This document shows positions 9,199 through 17,858 of a stretch of DNA of 64,000 nucleotides, one piece after another. Where the stretch lies: positions 62,001 to 126,000 of the forward strand of contig NZ_JQKB01000010.1 in NCBI RefSeq assembly GCF_000745835.1. The letters run 5' to 3'. Both the position numbers and the translations under genes were made by a program. The notes under the pieces are model-generated. The model did not search any database. It worked only from the letters and a program-made list of their open reading frames with translations, and was not told the DNA's origin. Position 1 is the first letter of the stretch; every line of letters starts with the position of its first letter. The stretch is from Belnapia moabensis DSM 16746 (GTDB lineage Bacteria > Pseudomonadota > Alphaproteobacteria > Acetobacterales > Acetobacteraceae).

Positions 9199-10137
9199 AT
9201 GCTGCGCCTCATCGCCGGCAGGCTGGTGCAGATCGGGGTGGTGCTCGCCATCCTCTCCGCGCTGGTCTGGCTGGCGATGGGGCTGATGCCGGGCGACCCG
9301 CTCGACCTCGCCATGGCCGCCGACCCGCGCCTCAGCGCCGAGGATGCGGCGCGGATGCGCGCCCTGCACGGGCTCGACCGGCAGCTGGCCGAGCGCTACC
9401 TCGCCTGGGCCGCCGCCGTGCTGCGGGGCGAGTTCGGCTTCTCCCGCCTTTACGCCCTGCCGGCGACGGCGGTGCTCTGGCCGGCACTGCTTTCCACCCT
9501 GGTGCTGCTCGGCTGGTCGCTGCTGCTCTCGGCCGGGCTCGGCATCGCGCTCGGCGTTCTGGGCGCGGTCCGGCGCGGCGCCGGCCTGCTGGCGGATGGG
9601 GTGGCGCTGCTGGCACAATCCATCCCCGGCTTCTGGCTCGGCATCCTGCTCGTCATCCTCTTCGCGGTCGAGCTCGGCTGGCTGCCGGCCGGCGGCACGG
9701 GCGAGGGCGGCAGCCTGGGCGAGGCCGCGCGCTTCCTGGTGCTGCCGGTGGCGACGCTGGCCTTCGTCAACATCGCCGCCTATGCCCGGCACAGCCTCTC
9801 CGCCATGCGGCAGGAGATGGCGCAGCCCTATATCCGCACCGCGCGGATGAAGGGCCTCTCGGCCCGGCAGGTGGTCTGGGGCCATGCCTTCCCCAATGCC
9901 GCGATCCCGGTGGTGACGGTCGCCGCGCTCGATGCCGGCAGCCTCGTCTCCGGCGCGCTGGTGACGGAGACGATCTTCGCCCGCCCCGGCATGGGCAAGC
10001 TGATCTATGACAGCATCATGGGCAACGACTACAACCTGGCGCTGCTCGCCCTGCTGCTGGCGGCGCTGGTGACGATGCTTGCGACGCTCGCGGCCGACAT
10101 CGTCCAGCGCCTCATCGACCCGCGGCTGGCCGGCTGA
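9199..10137 (+). CDS. ABC transporter permease, DppB/OppB type
   Basis: Inner-membrane permease of a peptide/opine/nickel-type ABC importer, 312 residues with six hydrophobic segments. The N-terminal helix (MLRLIAGRLVQIGVVLAI) and the first-loop phrase LMPGDPLDLAMAADPRLS are typical of DppB proteins. The EAA coupling loop is seen in the segment GLSARQVVWGHAFPNAAIP, and the C-terminus has GMGKLIYDSIMGNDY. The ATG at 9199 follows a GATAGGGG site. The stop overlaps the DppC-type start. No ATPase or binding-protein gene adjoins this pair. Confidence 0.92.
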   Translation: MLRLIAGRLVQIGVVLAILSALVWLAMGLMPGDPLDLAMAADPRLSAEDAARMRALHGLDRQLAERYLAWAAAVLRGEFGFSRLYALPATAVLWPALLSTLVLLGWSLLLSAGLGIALGVLGAVRRGAGLLADGVALLAQSIPGFWLGILLVILFAVELGWLPAGGTGEGGSLGEAARFLVLPVATLAFVNIAAYARHSLSAMRQEMAQPYIRTARMKGLSARQVVWGHAFPNAAIPVVTVAALDAGSLVSGALVTETIFARPGMGKLIYDSIMGNDYNLALLALLLAALVTMLATLAADIVQRLIDPRLAG

Positions 10138-10955
10138 TGCGGCTGGCGCTGGGGCTGGTGCTGCTCGGCCTGCTTGGGCTCGGGGCAGCGGGGGCGGGCT
10201 GGGCGCAGGGCTGGCTCGGCGCCGATCCCTTCAGCCCCGACCTGCTGGCGCGCTACGGTGAAGCCTCCGCTGCGCACCCGCTCGGCACGGACGAGCTGGG
10301 GCGAGACCTGCTGCTGCGCCTGCTGCATGGCACGCGGGTCTCGCTCAGCGTCGGGCTGGCGGTGGCGATCGGTGCGACGGGGCTCGGCACCGCGGTCGGC
10401 TTGCTGGCCGCCTGGCGCGGCGGCTGGGCCGATGCCTTGCTGATGCGGCTGGCGGACGGGCTGCTGGCCCTGCCGGCGCTGCCGCTGCTCGTCGTGCTGG
10501 CCGCCGTCGATACCGGGCGCTTCGGCCTGCCGCGGGGCGAGGCCACTTCCGACATCCTCCGCATCGTCGTGATCCTCGTCGCCTTCGGCTGGGTCGGCAC
10601 AGCGCGGCTGGCGCGGGCGGCGGCGCTCACCCAGCTCTCGCTCGACTATGTGGCGGCGGCGCGCGTCTCGGGTGCCAGCGAGGCGCGGGTGCTGGTCCGC
10701 CACGTGCTGCCGAACATCGCGGGCCCGATCGGCGTCGCGGCGGCGCTGGCCGTCGCCGGGGCGATCCTCGCCGAGAGCACGCTGAGCTTCCTCGGCCTCG
10801 GCATCCAGCCGCCCGCGCCGAGTTGGGGCAACATGCTCTCCAACGCGCAGGAGATGGTCTTCTCGGCGCCGATGCAGGCGGTCTGGCCGGGCCTCTGCAT
10901 CCTGCTCGCGGTCGCCGGGGCGACGCTGGTGGCGGACGGGCTGCGCCGGGGTTGA
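10137..10955 (+). CDS. ABC transporter permease, DppC/OppC type
   Basis: Second permease of the same importer, 272 residues. The family phrase HPLGTDELGRDLLLRLLHG occurs near residue 42, followed by five hydrophobic segments and an EAA loop (AARVSGASEARVLVRHVLPN). The ATG at 10137 shares its A with the TGA of the DppB gene, so the pair is translated together. It ends only 9 bases before the stop of a convergent gene, which leaves no room for further importer genes. The nearest family-5 binding protein is 8 kb away at 19084 on the other strand; a link is speculative. Confidence 0.9.
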   Translation: MRLALGLVLLGLLGLGAAGAGWAQGWLGADPFSPDLLARYGEASAAHPLGTDELGRDLLLRLLHGTRVSLSVGLAVAIGATGLGTAVGLLAAWRGGWADALLMRLADGLLALPALPLLVVLAAVDTGRFGLPRGEATSDILRIVVILVAFGWVGTARLARAAALTQLSLDYVAAARVSGASEARVLVRHVLPNIAGPIGVAAALAVAGAILAESTLSFLGLGIQPPAPSWGNMLSNAQEMVFSAPMQAVWPGLCILLAVAGATLVADGLRRG

Positions 10956-10964
10956 GCGCGGCGG

Positions 10965-12047
10965 TCACGGCCCGGCTTCGGTCATCCTCCTCGGCCCGGC
11001 CGGGGCCGGCGCCTGGCCTTCCGCCGACGGGGGCGTACTCGGGGGCGTGCTGACGATGAAGCGCCGATGGCCATGGCCCGAGGTCATCGGGTGCTGCGTG
11101 TCCGACTTCGCCGAGACGATCAGGCAGACGCCGGCGACGACGATGGCCGTGGCCAGCATCGCCTGCCAGGTAAGGGGTTCGGCGAAGAGCAGCCAGCCGA
11201 GCCCCAGCGCCACCACCGGGTTCACGTAGGAGAAGGTGGTCGCCACCGAGGGCGTTACATTGGCGGCGAGAAAGCCGAAGGCGGTGAAGCCGACCACGGC
11301 GGTGAGGATCAGCCAGCCGAGGCCAAGCCAGGATTGCGTCGATACGGCGTGCCAGTCGAGCCCGGTGACATCGCCCATCAGGCTAGCCGCGGCCAGCAGG
11401 ACGGCACCGCCGCAGAGCAGCTCCATCCCCGCCGCCAGGCGCGGGTCGTCCGGCAGGCCGGCGCGCGGCGCCAGCACCGCCCCGAGCGCCCAGGCGCACT
11501 GGCTGGCGACCAGCAGCGTGACGCCGAAGGGATCGAGATCGGCCCCGGGCCGGAGCAGCAGCCCGAGCCCGGCGACGCCGATCACCAGGCCGATCAGGGC
11601 GCGGCGGGCCGGGCGCTCGCGGAAGAGCAGGTAGCCGAGGCAGGCGGCGACGATCGGCAGCAGGCCGGACATCACCCCGGCGATGCCGGAGGGCACGGTC
11701 TGCTGGCCGAAGGTGCCGCCCCCGGCGCCGAGGGCGAGGATCAGCAGGCCGATCCCGAGCGCGGCCAGCCAGTGGCGGCGGGTCGGGCGGGGGGCGCCGG
11801 TGGCGCGCGACCAGAGGAACAGCACCGCGCCCGCCACGATCCCGCGGATGCCGACGAGGAGCAGCGGCGGCAGCGTGTCGAGCGCGGCCCGCGCGCCGGC
11901 CGGGCCCGAGCCGAAGCTGGCATAGGTGGCGGCCAGGGCGAGGGGGATGCGCCAGTCGATGCCGTGAGGAAGCAGGCGGGCGAGGGGCTTGGCCGCGGCG
12001 CCGTCGCTCACGCCGATGGAACCCGGCAGGCCGGGGCGAAGCGCCAT
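10965..12047 (-). CDS. DMT-superfamily (EamA) transporter
   Basis: Small-molecule transporter of the drug/metabolite superfamily, 360 residues with about ten hydrophobic helices in two EamA repeats (roughly residues 30-160 and 170-310). The second repeat shows the usual ending TTFSYVNPVVALGLGWLLF. The last 45 residues are hydrophilic and Pro/Ala-rich (STPPSTPPSAEGQAPAPAG), a tail not typical of the family. Start is the ATG at 12045-12047; an internal start is possible because the first 25 residues are also polar. It converges on the DppC-type gene with a 9-base gap. The transported compound is unknown. Confidence 0.85.
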   Translation of the reverse strand: MALRPGLPGSIGVSDGAAAKPLARLLPHGIDWRIPLALAATYASFGSGPAGARAALDTLPPLLLVGIRGIVAGAVLFLWSRATGAPRPTRRHWLAALGIGLLILALGAGGGTFGQQTVPSGIAGVMSGLLPIVAACLGYLLFRERPARRALIGLVIGVAGLGLLLRPGADLDPFGVTLLVASQCAWALGAVLAPRAGLPDDPRLAAGMELLCGGAVLLAAASLMGDVTGLDWHAVSTQSWLGLGWLILTAVVGFTAFGFLAANVTPSVATTFSYVNPVVALGLGWLLFAEPLTWQAMLATAIVVAGVCLIVSAKSDTQHPMTSGHGHRRFIVSTPPSTPPSAEGQAPAPAGPRRMTEAGP

Positions 12048-12183
12048 CGGATCGGGTCGTGCTGGAAAGGGGCCATGCTTGCCTCCGGCGTCGGCTGCCA
12101 GCAGGCGAACACGGGAGGCTCCGCAAAGTTCGGGAGGCGGCCCACGCGCTCCGGCGCCACCGCCGAAGCCGGCGGCCCGGGGG

Positions 12184-12202
12184 CCGCGAAGCGGCTTCGC
12201 GG
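12184..12202 (-). terminator. Hairpin after RraA-like gene
   Basis: CCGCGAAG (12184-12191), loop CGG, CTTCGCGG (12195-12202): perfect 8-bp stem just beyond the stop at 12210 on the minus strand. No U-run follows. The rest of 12048-12209 is GC-rich with nothing else recognisable. Confidence 0.4.
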
Positions 12203-12209
12203 GGGAGTT

Positions 12210-12920
12210 CTAGCGTCCCTTCTCCTTCCGCCAGGCGGCGAAGATCTCCCGGTTCTTCGGGTCGGTCATCGGGTAGAGGCCGCGGATGGTATGGCCCGCG
12301 GCCACCCGCTCCTGCACGAAGTCCTCGCCCACCGTCTGCTCATAGGCCTCCTCGGCGACCTGGTCCGCCAGATGCGCCGGGATGCAGACCACCCCCTCGC
12401 CATCGCCCACCATGATGTCGCCGGGATAGACCGGCACCTCGCCGCAGGCCACCGGCACGTTGAGGTCGACCGCGTGGTGGCGGATTAGGTTGGTCGGGGC
12501 GCTCGGTGCCGCGTGGTAGACCGGCCAGGGCATCCGCGCGACCTCCGGCGTGTCGCGGAACCCGCCATCGGTGACGGCTCCGGCGACGCCGCGCACCATC
12601 AGCCGCGTCAGCAGGATGCCGCCGGCGCTGGCCGCCTTCGGGTCGCCCCGGCTGTCGACGACGAGGACGCTGCCGGCCGGGCATTCCTCCACGCCCTTGC
12701 GCTGCGGATGGTCGGGGTCGAGGAAGGCGTCGAGCTTGTCGAGATCCTCCCGCGCCGGGATGTACCGCAGCGTATAGGCCGGTCCGACCAGCCGCGGCGC
12801 CTCCGGGTTGATCAGCCGCGGGCCCTGCAGAAACAGGTTGCGGAAGCCGTGCTTGAACAGCACGGTGGTGAGCGTCGCGGTGCTGACCTCGGCGAGCTTG
12901 CGGCGGCTGTCGGGAGTCAT
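12210..12920 (-). CDS. RraA-like / HMG aldolase-family protein
   Basis: Protein of the RraA / 4-hydroxy-4-methyl-2-oxoglutarate aldolase fold, 236 residues. The ATG at 12918-12920 follows AAGGACGACC. Family features are the swivelling beta/alpha core with VLVVDSRGDPKAASAGGILLT, MVRGVAGAVTDGGFRDTPEV (Asp and Gly-rich active loop) and VPVYPGDIMVGDGEGVVCIP near the C-terminus, which matches the ribonuclease-regulator-like enzymes that bind a divalent metal and pyruvate. True RraA is about 160 residues, so this longer form is more likely a pyruvate aldolase or oxaloacetate decarboxylase than an RNase E regulator. A possible 55-codon gene overlaps its start. Confidence 0.85.
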   Translation of the reverse strand: MTPDSRRKLAEVSTATLTTVLFKHGFRNLFLQGPRLINPEAPRLVGPAYTLRYIPAREDLDKLDAFLDPDHPQRKGVEECPAGSVLVVDSRGDPKAASAGGILLTRLMVRGVAGAVTDGGFRDTPEVARMPWPVYHAAPSAPTNLIRHHAVDLNVPVACGEVPVYPGDIMVGDGEGVVCIPAHLADQVAEEAYEQTVGEDFVQERVAAGHTIRGLYPMTDPKNREIFAAWRKEKGR

Positions 12921-13084
12921 GGTCGTCCTTGCGCAGTGGGCGGGCTGCCGCACTGTGCCGCCGGCCCGCCCTGGCTGTCGAGGAGGCCCGGCGGGGCCGG
13001 CCGGTCGATCACCAGCGCTCGCGCCGCGCGGTCCGTCGCGCCGAAGGGAAGCGGCAAGGCAACGCGGCGCCCGATCGGCGGCAT
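12917..13084 (-). CDS. Possible small protein overlapping the RraA-like start
   Basis: A 55-codon frame starts with ATG at 13082-13084 and stops in the ATGA that begins the RraA-like gene. It fits neatly between the stop at 13102 and the RraA-like start, and has a GC-rich third position, but no ribosome site is evident, the product is Pro/Ala/Gly-rich and no family is recognised. It could be chance in GC-rich DNA. Confidence 0.25.
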   Translation of the reverse strand: MPPIGRRVALPLPFGATDRAARALVIDRPAPPGLLDSQGGPAAQCGSPPTAQGRP

Positions 13085-13101
13085 CGCCGCCGGCTGCGCC
13101 G

Positions 13102-13899
13102 CTACCGGTCGGGGAGCCAGATCTCCAGCGTGCCGAGGCTCGGCGCCGGCTCGAAATTGCGGAAATCCTGAATCGCCCAGCCCCGCCCGAGGCGGCCGGC
13201 GAGGCGGGCGGCGGCGGGCGCATCCTCGCCATGAAAATAGCGGACGACCCGCTGCGACGGGGTGGCGGTGACGACACGCGCCTCCCCCAGGTCGAAACCG
13301 GCCTCGCGCAGCTGCGGGGCCAGCTCGGCCGCGGCATTGGCGGCGGCGGTGGAGCCGGCGCGCAGATGGATGAAGACGCGGGGCTGGCCCGGCGCCGCCG
13401 TGGCCACCGTCTCCGGCAGGCGGAGCGGGCGGGGCGGGGCGCCGAGCTGCTGCGGCGGCGCGGGCGGCTGGGCGGCGGCCAGCTCACGTCGCCCGGCGGC
13501 GAGGTCGCGGCGCAGGCCGGCCAGCTCCGCCTCGGCCGCGGCACGGCTTTGTCGCAAATTGGCCAGCTCCGCCTCGGCCGTGGCACGGGCTTGGCGGAGG
13601 CTGTCGAGGCGGGCCTGTTCGGCGGCGATATCGGCCTCGATCGCAGCGCGCCGGGCTGCGGAATCGGCCGGCGCGGGAGCCAAGGCAGGGTTCGGAGCCG
13701 GGGCAGGGGGCACGGCCGGGGCCATCGGGTCTATGCTCGCCACTGGCGGGGCAGGCCGCGGCGGCGATGAGCGGAGGCCCAGGCCGAGCGCGACGCCGCC
13801 CACCAGCCCAACCAGGGCCAGGACCAGCCCAGCCGGGCCGGTCCAGGACATACGCTTCTTAGGCCGCAGCAACGGGGGAGCGGGTGGGCGTCTCGACAC
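13102..13899 (-). CDS. Membrane-anchored coiled-coil protein, unknown function
   Basis: 265 residues in four parts: a basic cytoplasmic start (RRPPAPPLLRPKKR), one transmembrane helix (about residues 20-42), a Pro/Ala linker, a coiled coil of Ala/Glu/Arg/Leu heptads (about 80-140), and a compact C-terminal domain (about 170-265) with VFIHLRAGSTAAANAAAELA and RVVRYFHGEDAPAAARLAGR, which resembles LytR C-terminal/SPOR-like folds. The charge pattern puts the C-terminus in the periplasm. The start is taken as GTG at 13897-13899; an ATG at 13849-13851 would remove the basic segment. It follows the XRE regulator gene by 36 bases on the same strand. Perhaps a cell-envelope protein; function unknown. 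Confidence 0.7.
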   Translation of the reverse strand: MSRRPPAPPLLRPKKRMSWTGPAGLVLALVGLVGGVALGLGLRSSPPRPAPPVASIDPMAPAVPPAPAPNPALAPAPADSAARRAAIEADIAAEQARLDSLRQARATAEAELANLRQSRAAAEAELAGLRRDLAAGRRELAAAQPPAPPQQLGAPPRPLRLPETVATAAPGQPRVFIHLRAGSTAAANAAAELAPQLREAGFDLGEARVVTATPSQRVVRYFHGEDAPAAARLAGRLGRGWAIQDFRNFEPAPSLGTLEIWLPDR

Positions 13900-13935
13900 G
13901 ATGCGCGGGTTACCTCAGGCCAGTGGGGAGGCGCC

Positions 13936-14397
13936 TCAGAGGCGCTCCTGGCCCTCAACGACCAGCTCACGGTCCGGGTTCTCTGCCAGGCTCTGGGCAG
14001 CCAGCGCCCTGGCCATCTGGCTCAGCGCCTCCTGGTGCTTCTCGTTGTCGATCAGCGCGAAGTTCCGGGCCAGCTCCAGGCACATGCGCTGGCGCGGGGA
14101 GATCTCGCTCGGCTCGCTCTCATCGGCCAGCCCCTCGAAGAACCAGGACACGGCGACGTTGAGCACCTGGGCGATCTCGAACAAGCGGCCGGCGGAAATA
14201 CGGTTCAGGCCGCGCTCATATTTGTGAGCCTGCTGATAAGTAACCCCGATCATCCGGGCGAGTTGCTGTTGAGAGAGGCCCATCATCACGCGCCTCTCCC
14301 GGATCCGGGCGCCGACATGGCGATCCGCTGCATTTGCCCGTTGACCCATTTTGGGAGCGGCGGGACGCGGCGAACCGGTTTCGGTGCTTGCTGGCAT
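13936..14397 (-). CDS. XRE-family helix-turn-helix regulator
   Basis: DNA-binding regulator of 153 residues. The Cro/C1 HTH spans about residues 28-85 (VGARIRERRVMMGLSQQQLA, then GVTYQQAHKYERGLNRISA), followed by a Glu-rich C-terminal helix region. The frame extends upstream, but the ATG at 14395-14397 has a GAGGG site 7 bases before it and matches the typical length of alphaproteobacterial single-HTH regulators. It may control the downstream membrane protein at 13102, 36 bases away on the same strand. Ligand and targets are unknown. Confidence 0.88.
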   Translation of the reverse strand: MPASTETGSPRPAAPKMGQRANAADRHVGARIRERRVMMGLSQQQLARMIGVTYQQAHKYERGLNRISAGRLFEIAQVLNVAVSWFFEGLADESEPSEISPRQRMCLELARNFALIDNEKHQEALSQMARALAAQSLAENPDRELVVEGQERL

Positions 14398-14507
14398 ATT
14401 GTATCCCTCGGGGCCCGTGGTTGTCTCACCTTGGGCAATGCCGTGGGATGTCCCTCGTTCCACCGCAACGCGTGACGAACGCGTGATGGATGGAGAACGG
14501 TTCCGAT

Positions 14508-15137
14508 TCACCCGGGGCGCGAGGGATCCGCCTTGGCATGCTGCAACTCGGCCAGCTGACGGCGCAGCGATTCGACTTCGGCCTTCAGGGATTCAATGGT
14601 TTGGCCCGACTGGGGGCCGGCGGGCGGTTGGCCTGGCCCCGCCTCGGACGGGCGGAAGGGCGCGAAGAGGCTCATCGCCCGTTCCATCATCGCCATGTTC
14701 TGCTTGCTGACCTCCTCCAGCGTCGGGAAGGGCATGAACCCGCCCATCGCCTGCTCCATGGAGCGGCGCATCTGCGTCTGCTGGCGGGCGAAGCCGTTCA
14801 TCGCCACGTCGAGGTAGCGCGGCAGCACGGTCTGCAAGCTGTCGCCGTAGAAGCCGATGAGATGGCGGAGGAAGCCCTCGGGCAGCAGGTTGCGCCCCTT
14901 CGACTCTTCCTCGACGATAATCTGCGTGAGGACGGAACGCGTGATCTCCTCGCCCGATTTGGCATCGTAAACGACGAAGTCGCGGCCCTGGCGAACCATG
15001 CCGGCCAGGTCCTCCAGGGTCACGTAGCTCGAGGATTCCGTGTTGTAGAGGCGGCGGTTGGCGTATTTCTTCACGACCACCGGCGGAGTCGCGGATGGCT
15101 CTGGCATTGGTTCGGCGCGGGCGGTGGTGTCGGCCAT
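14508..15137 (-). CDS. phaR: Polyhydroxyalkanoate synthesis repressor PhaR
   Basis: Transcriptional repressor that senses PHB granules and controls phasin/PHA genes; 209 residues. The N-terminal PHB/PHA accumulation DNA-binding domain is clear (VVKKYANRRLYNTESSSYVT, then DFVVYDAKSGEEITRSVLTQ, residues about 18-75), followed by the second conserved domain (RYLDVAMNGFARQQTQMRRS) and a C-terminal coiled coil (SLKAEVESLRRQLAEL). Start at the ATG 15135-15137 with GGA before it; an open upstream frame is a shadow. It diverges from the phaE-like/phaC/phaA genes across 110 bases, the classic position for a PhaR that acts on its own region. Confidence 0.95.
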   Translation of the reverse strand: MADTTARAEPMPEPSATPPVVVKKYANRRLYNTESSSYVTLEDLAGMVRQGRDFVVYDAKSGEEITRSVLTQIIVEEESKGRNLLPEGFLRHLIGFYGDSLQTVLPRYLDVAMNGFARQQTQMRRSMEQAMGGFMPFPTLEEVSKQNMAMMERAMSLFAPFRPSEAGPGQPPAGPQSGQTIESLKAEVESLRRQLAELQHAKADPSRPG

Positions 15138-15247
15138 GGCGGTTCCGATGCGGTTCTTGTGTGAAAGGCCAACCAGCGTAGCACGGCGCAACGGCCCGCG
15201 CGGAAGCGGGTTTTTGCGTCGCACACAATCGCGCGCGGAGGTGCGGC
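15138..15247. promoter_or_regulatory. Divergent phaR/phaE-like control region
   Basis: Holds a short palindrome TGCG-T-CGCA (15215-15223), compatible with the TGC/GCA half-sites described for PhaR operators in other alphaproteobacteria, and a hairpin CCCGC-N6-GCGGG followed by TTTTT (15195-15215) that would act as a terminator or attenuator for plus-strand RNA before the phaE-like start at 15248. Both assignments are inference. Confidence 0.35.
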
Positions 15248-15589
15248 ATGGCGGAAGAGGGCGGGCTCGACCGGCTGGCGGAGGAGTGGATCGGGCTTTG
15301 GCAGGAAGAGATCGGGGCCCTCGCCGCGGATGCCGACATGATGGCCGCCTGGCGGCTGATGCTGGGCGGATTGCCTGGCGCATGGCCCGGAGGCGCGCCA
15401 CGTGAGGCGGGGCCCGCGGCCGCTGCCGTTGCACCTGGGCCTGCTCGGGATGCGGCGATGGCTGGCGATGGCGGCGCTGCCGCTGGCCTCCTCGACCGCA
15501 TCGCCGCCCTCGAAGCCCGGCTGGCCGCCCTCGAAGCCGCAGGTGACGAGCCTCGCCGCCCGCCTCGCCGCAAGCGGCCACCCACCTGA
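15248..15589 (+). CDS. Small PhaE-like protein (candidate PHA synthase partner)
   Basis: 113 residues. The ATG is preceded by a perfect GGAGG seven bases upstream, strong support for translation. The N-terminal half is acidic and Trp-rich (EEWIGLWQEEIGALAADADM), a composition like the PhaE/PhaR partner subunits of class III/IV PHA synthases; the C-terminal part is a Leu/Ala heptad coiled coil (LLDRIAALEARLAALEAA) with a basic tail. It overlaps the phaC-like gene by 47 bases. Known PhaE is about 350 residues, so this would be a miniature version. The assignment rests on position, composition and coil rather than clear homology. Confidence 0.6.
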   Translation: MAEEGGLDRLAEEWIGLWQEEIGALAADADMMAAWRLMLGGLPGAWPGGAPREAGPAAAAVAPGPARDAAMAGDGGAAAGLLDRIAALEARLAALEAAGDEPRRPPRRKRPPT

Positions 15590-16607
15590 GGCCTTCGCCC
15601 GGGCCGTCTGGCGGGCGCTCGATCGGTCGGATGCGGCGCTGCTGGCCGGCATCCGCGCCTATCGCCGGCATCCTTGGCGGCGCGAGGCGCCGTCGCTGCC
15701 CGTGCTCTGGGCCGAAGGCGGCAGCCGCCTGCTCGATTACGGCGGGGAGGGAACCACGATCCTCGTCGTGCCCTCGCTGGTGAACCGAGCGGACATCCTC
15801 GATCTGATGCCGGAGGCCTCGATGCTCCGCCACTTGGCGGGTCAGGGCCTCCGGGTGCTGCTGCTCGACTGGGGCGAGCCCGGCCCGGTGGAGCGGCGCT
15901 TCGGCCTCACCGACTACGTCGCCGGGCGGCTGGAGCGGGCATTGCGGGCGGTGGAGGAGCCAGTGGTGCTGGCCGGCTACTGCATGGGCGGCCTGCTGGC
16001 GATGGCCGCCGCCCAGCGCCGGCCGGAGCGGGTGCGGGCGCTCGCCCTGCTGGCAACGCCCTGGGATTTCTGGGCCGAGGACGCCGCGCGCGCCCGCTCC
16101 CTCGGTGCCCTGCTCCCGGGGCTGGAGCCGCTGCTGGCGGCGACCGGCGCCCTGCCGGTCGATGCGCTCCAGGCGCTCTTCGCCGCGCTCGACCCCTTCG
16201 CCATCCCCGAGAAGTACCGCGGCTTCGCCACCCTCGACCCGGAGAGCGCGCGGGCCCGGCGCTTCGTCGCGCTGGAGGACTGGCTGAACGACGGCATCGC
16301 ACTGGCCGCACCCGTGGCCCGCGAGGTGCTCGGCGGCTGGTACGGCGCCAATGCCCCGGCGCGCGGCGAATGGCGCATCGCCGGCGAGGCGGTGGAGCCC
16401 GGCCGCCTCGCCATGCCGAGCTTCCTCGCCATCCCCTCGCGCGACCGGATCGTCCCGCCGGCCTCGGCGCTGGCGCTGGCGAAGTCCCTGCCCGGGGCCC
16501 TGGTGCACGGGGCGGCGGCCGGCCATATCGGCATGGTGGCCGGGCAGGGGGCCGAGGCGGCGCTGTGGCGGCCGCTGCGGCAGTGGCTCTCGGGGCTCGG
16601 CTTGTAG
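15543..16607 (+). CDS. phaC: PHA synthase PhaC, class III-sized alpha/beta hydrolase
   Basis: Polymerises (R)-3-hydroxyacyl-CoA. 354 residues from the GTG at 15543, with a lipase-like box containing Cys instead of Ser: GYCMGG, Cys147; the triad is completed by Asp301 in [10 protein letters not shown] and His328 in GHIGMV. These positions and the total length are close to those known for class III PhaC (about 355 residues, Cys149/Asp302/His331 in Allochromatium), and far short of class I PhaC (about 590). [15 protein letters not shown] also matches the family. The start lies inside the phaE-like gene; longer in-frame starts (GTG 15402) exist but add low-complexity sequence. phaA follows 61 bases later. 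Confidence 0.8.
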   Translation: MTSLAARLAASGHPPEAFARAVWRALDRSDAALLAGIRAYRRHPWRREAPSLPVLWAEGGSRLLDYGGEGTTILVVPSLVNRADILDLMPEASMLRHLAGQGLRVLLLDWGEPGPVERRFGLTDYVAGRLERALRAVEEPVVLAGYCMGGLLAMAAAQRRPERVRALALLATPWDFWAEDAARARSLGALLPGLEPLLAATGALPVDALQALFAALDPFAIPEKYRGFATLDPESARARRFVALEDWLNDGIALAAPVAREVLGGWYGANAPARGEWRIAGEAVEPGRLAMPSFLAIPSRDRIVPPASALALAKSLPGALVHGAAAGHIGMVAGQGAEAALWRPLRQWLSGLGL

Positions 16608-16668
16608 CCAGGGGCGGCGCAGGTCCAGACTGCGCCGCATCACAGCGAATAGGGTGGGAGACCCAGAC

Positions 16669-17844
16669 ATGACCGATATCGTCATCGCCTCCGCAGCACG
16701 CACGCCGGTAGGGAGCTTCTCCGGGGCCTTCGCCAGCCTGCCGGCGCATACGCTGGGCACGATCGCACTGAAGGCCGCCATGGAGCGCGCCGGGGTGCGG
16801 CCGGAGGAGGTGGACGAGGTCATCCTCGGCCAGATCCTGACCGCGGGCGCGGGGCAGAACCCGGCCCGCCAGGCCGCCGTCGCCGCCGGCATCCCGGTCG
16901 AGCGGACGGCTTTCGGCATCAACCAGCTCTGCGGCTCGGGCCTCCGCGCCGTGGCGCTCGCCGCCCAGCAGATCGCGACGGGCGATGCCAGCATCGTCGT
17001 CGCCGGCGGGCAGGAAAGCATGACCCAGGCGCCGCATGCCCAGCAGCTCCGCGCCGGGCAGAAGATGGGCGACCTCCAGCTCGTCGACACCATGATCAAG
17101 GACGGGCTGTGGGATGCCTTCCACGGCTACCACATGGGCACGACCGCCGAGAACGTCGCGCAGAAGTACCAGATCACCCGCGAGCAGCAGGACGAGTTCG
17201 CCGCCGCCTCCCAGCGCAAGGCGGGCGAGGCGATGAAGGCCGGCCGCTTCCGCGACGAGATCGCGCCGGTGACGGTGAAGACCCGCAAGGGCGAGGTGAC
17301 GATCTCCGACGACGAGTACCCGAAGCCGGAAACCACGCTCGAGGTGCTGCAGAAGCTGCGCCCCGCCTTCAGCAAGGACGGCACGGTGACCGCGGGCAAT
17401 GCGAGCGGCATCAATGACGGCGCCGCGGCGCTCGTCGTTATGTCCGCCGAGGAGGCCCGCAAGCGCGGCATCACCCCGCTGGCGCGCATCGCCTCCTGGG
17501 CGACGGCCGGCGTCGATCCCTCGATCATGGGCACGGGGCCGATCCCGTCGAGCCGGAAGGCGCTTCAGAAGGCCGGCTGGGACATCTCGACGCTCGACCT
17601 GATCGAGGCGAACGAGGCCTTCGCGGCGCAGGCCTGCGCGGTGAACAAGGATCTCGGCTGGGACACCTCGAAGGTGAACGTCAACGGCGGCGCCATCGCC
17701 CTCGGCCACCCGATCGGTGCCTCCGGCGCGCGCGTGCTCAACACGCTGCTCTTCGAGATGCAGCGCCGCGAGGCCAAGCGTGGCTTGGCGACGCTCTGCA
17801 TCGGCGGCGGCATGGGCGTCGCGATGTGCCTGGAGCGGGTGTAA
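16669..17844 (+). CDS. phaA: Acetyl-CoA C-acetyltransferase (beta-ketothiolase)
   Basis: Condenses two acetyl-CoA to acetoacetyl-CoA, the first step of PHB synthesis, and also works in degradation. 391 residues, the standard length. Catalytic Cys88 is in [13 protein letters not shown]; the C-terminal catalytic residues are His in [10 protein letters not shown] and Cys in [20 protein letters not shown] is also present. The ATG at 16669 has GGGAG eight bases before it. No phaB reductase lies nearby; an SDR at 57653 is not a convincing substitute. Confidence 0.96.
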   Translation: MTDIVIASAARTPVGSFSGAFASLPAHTLGTIALKAAMERAGVRPEEVDEVILGQILTAGAGQNPARQAAVAAGIPVERTAFGINQLCGSGLRAVALAAQQIATGDASIVVAGGQESMTQAPHAQQLRAGQKMGDLQLVDTMIKDGLWDAFHGYHMGTTAENVAQKYQITREQQDEFAAASQRKAGEAMKAGRFRDEIAPVTVKTRKGEVTISDDEYPKPETTLEVLQKLRPAFSKDGTVTAGNASGINDGAAALVVMSAEEARKRGITPLARIASWATAGVDPSIMGTGPIPSSRKALQKAGWDISTLDLIEANEAFAAQACAVNKDLGWDTSKVNVNGGAIALGHPIGASGARVLNTLLFEMQRREAKRGLATLCIGGGMGVAMCLERV

Positions 17845-17858
17845 ACTAGCGGCGGGGT

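Noticed and set aside
14508-17099. 863-codon minus-strand frame that contains PhaR
   Set aside because: Only the last 209 codons are PhaR; the rest is antisense to phaC and phaA and has no family character.
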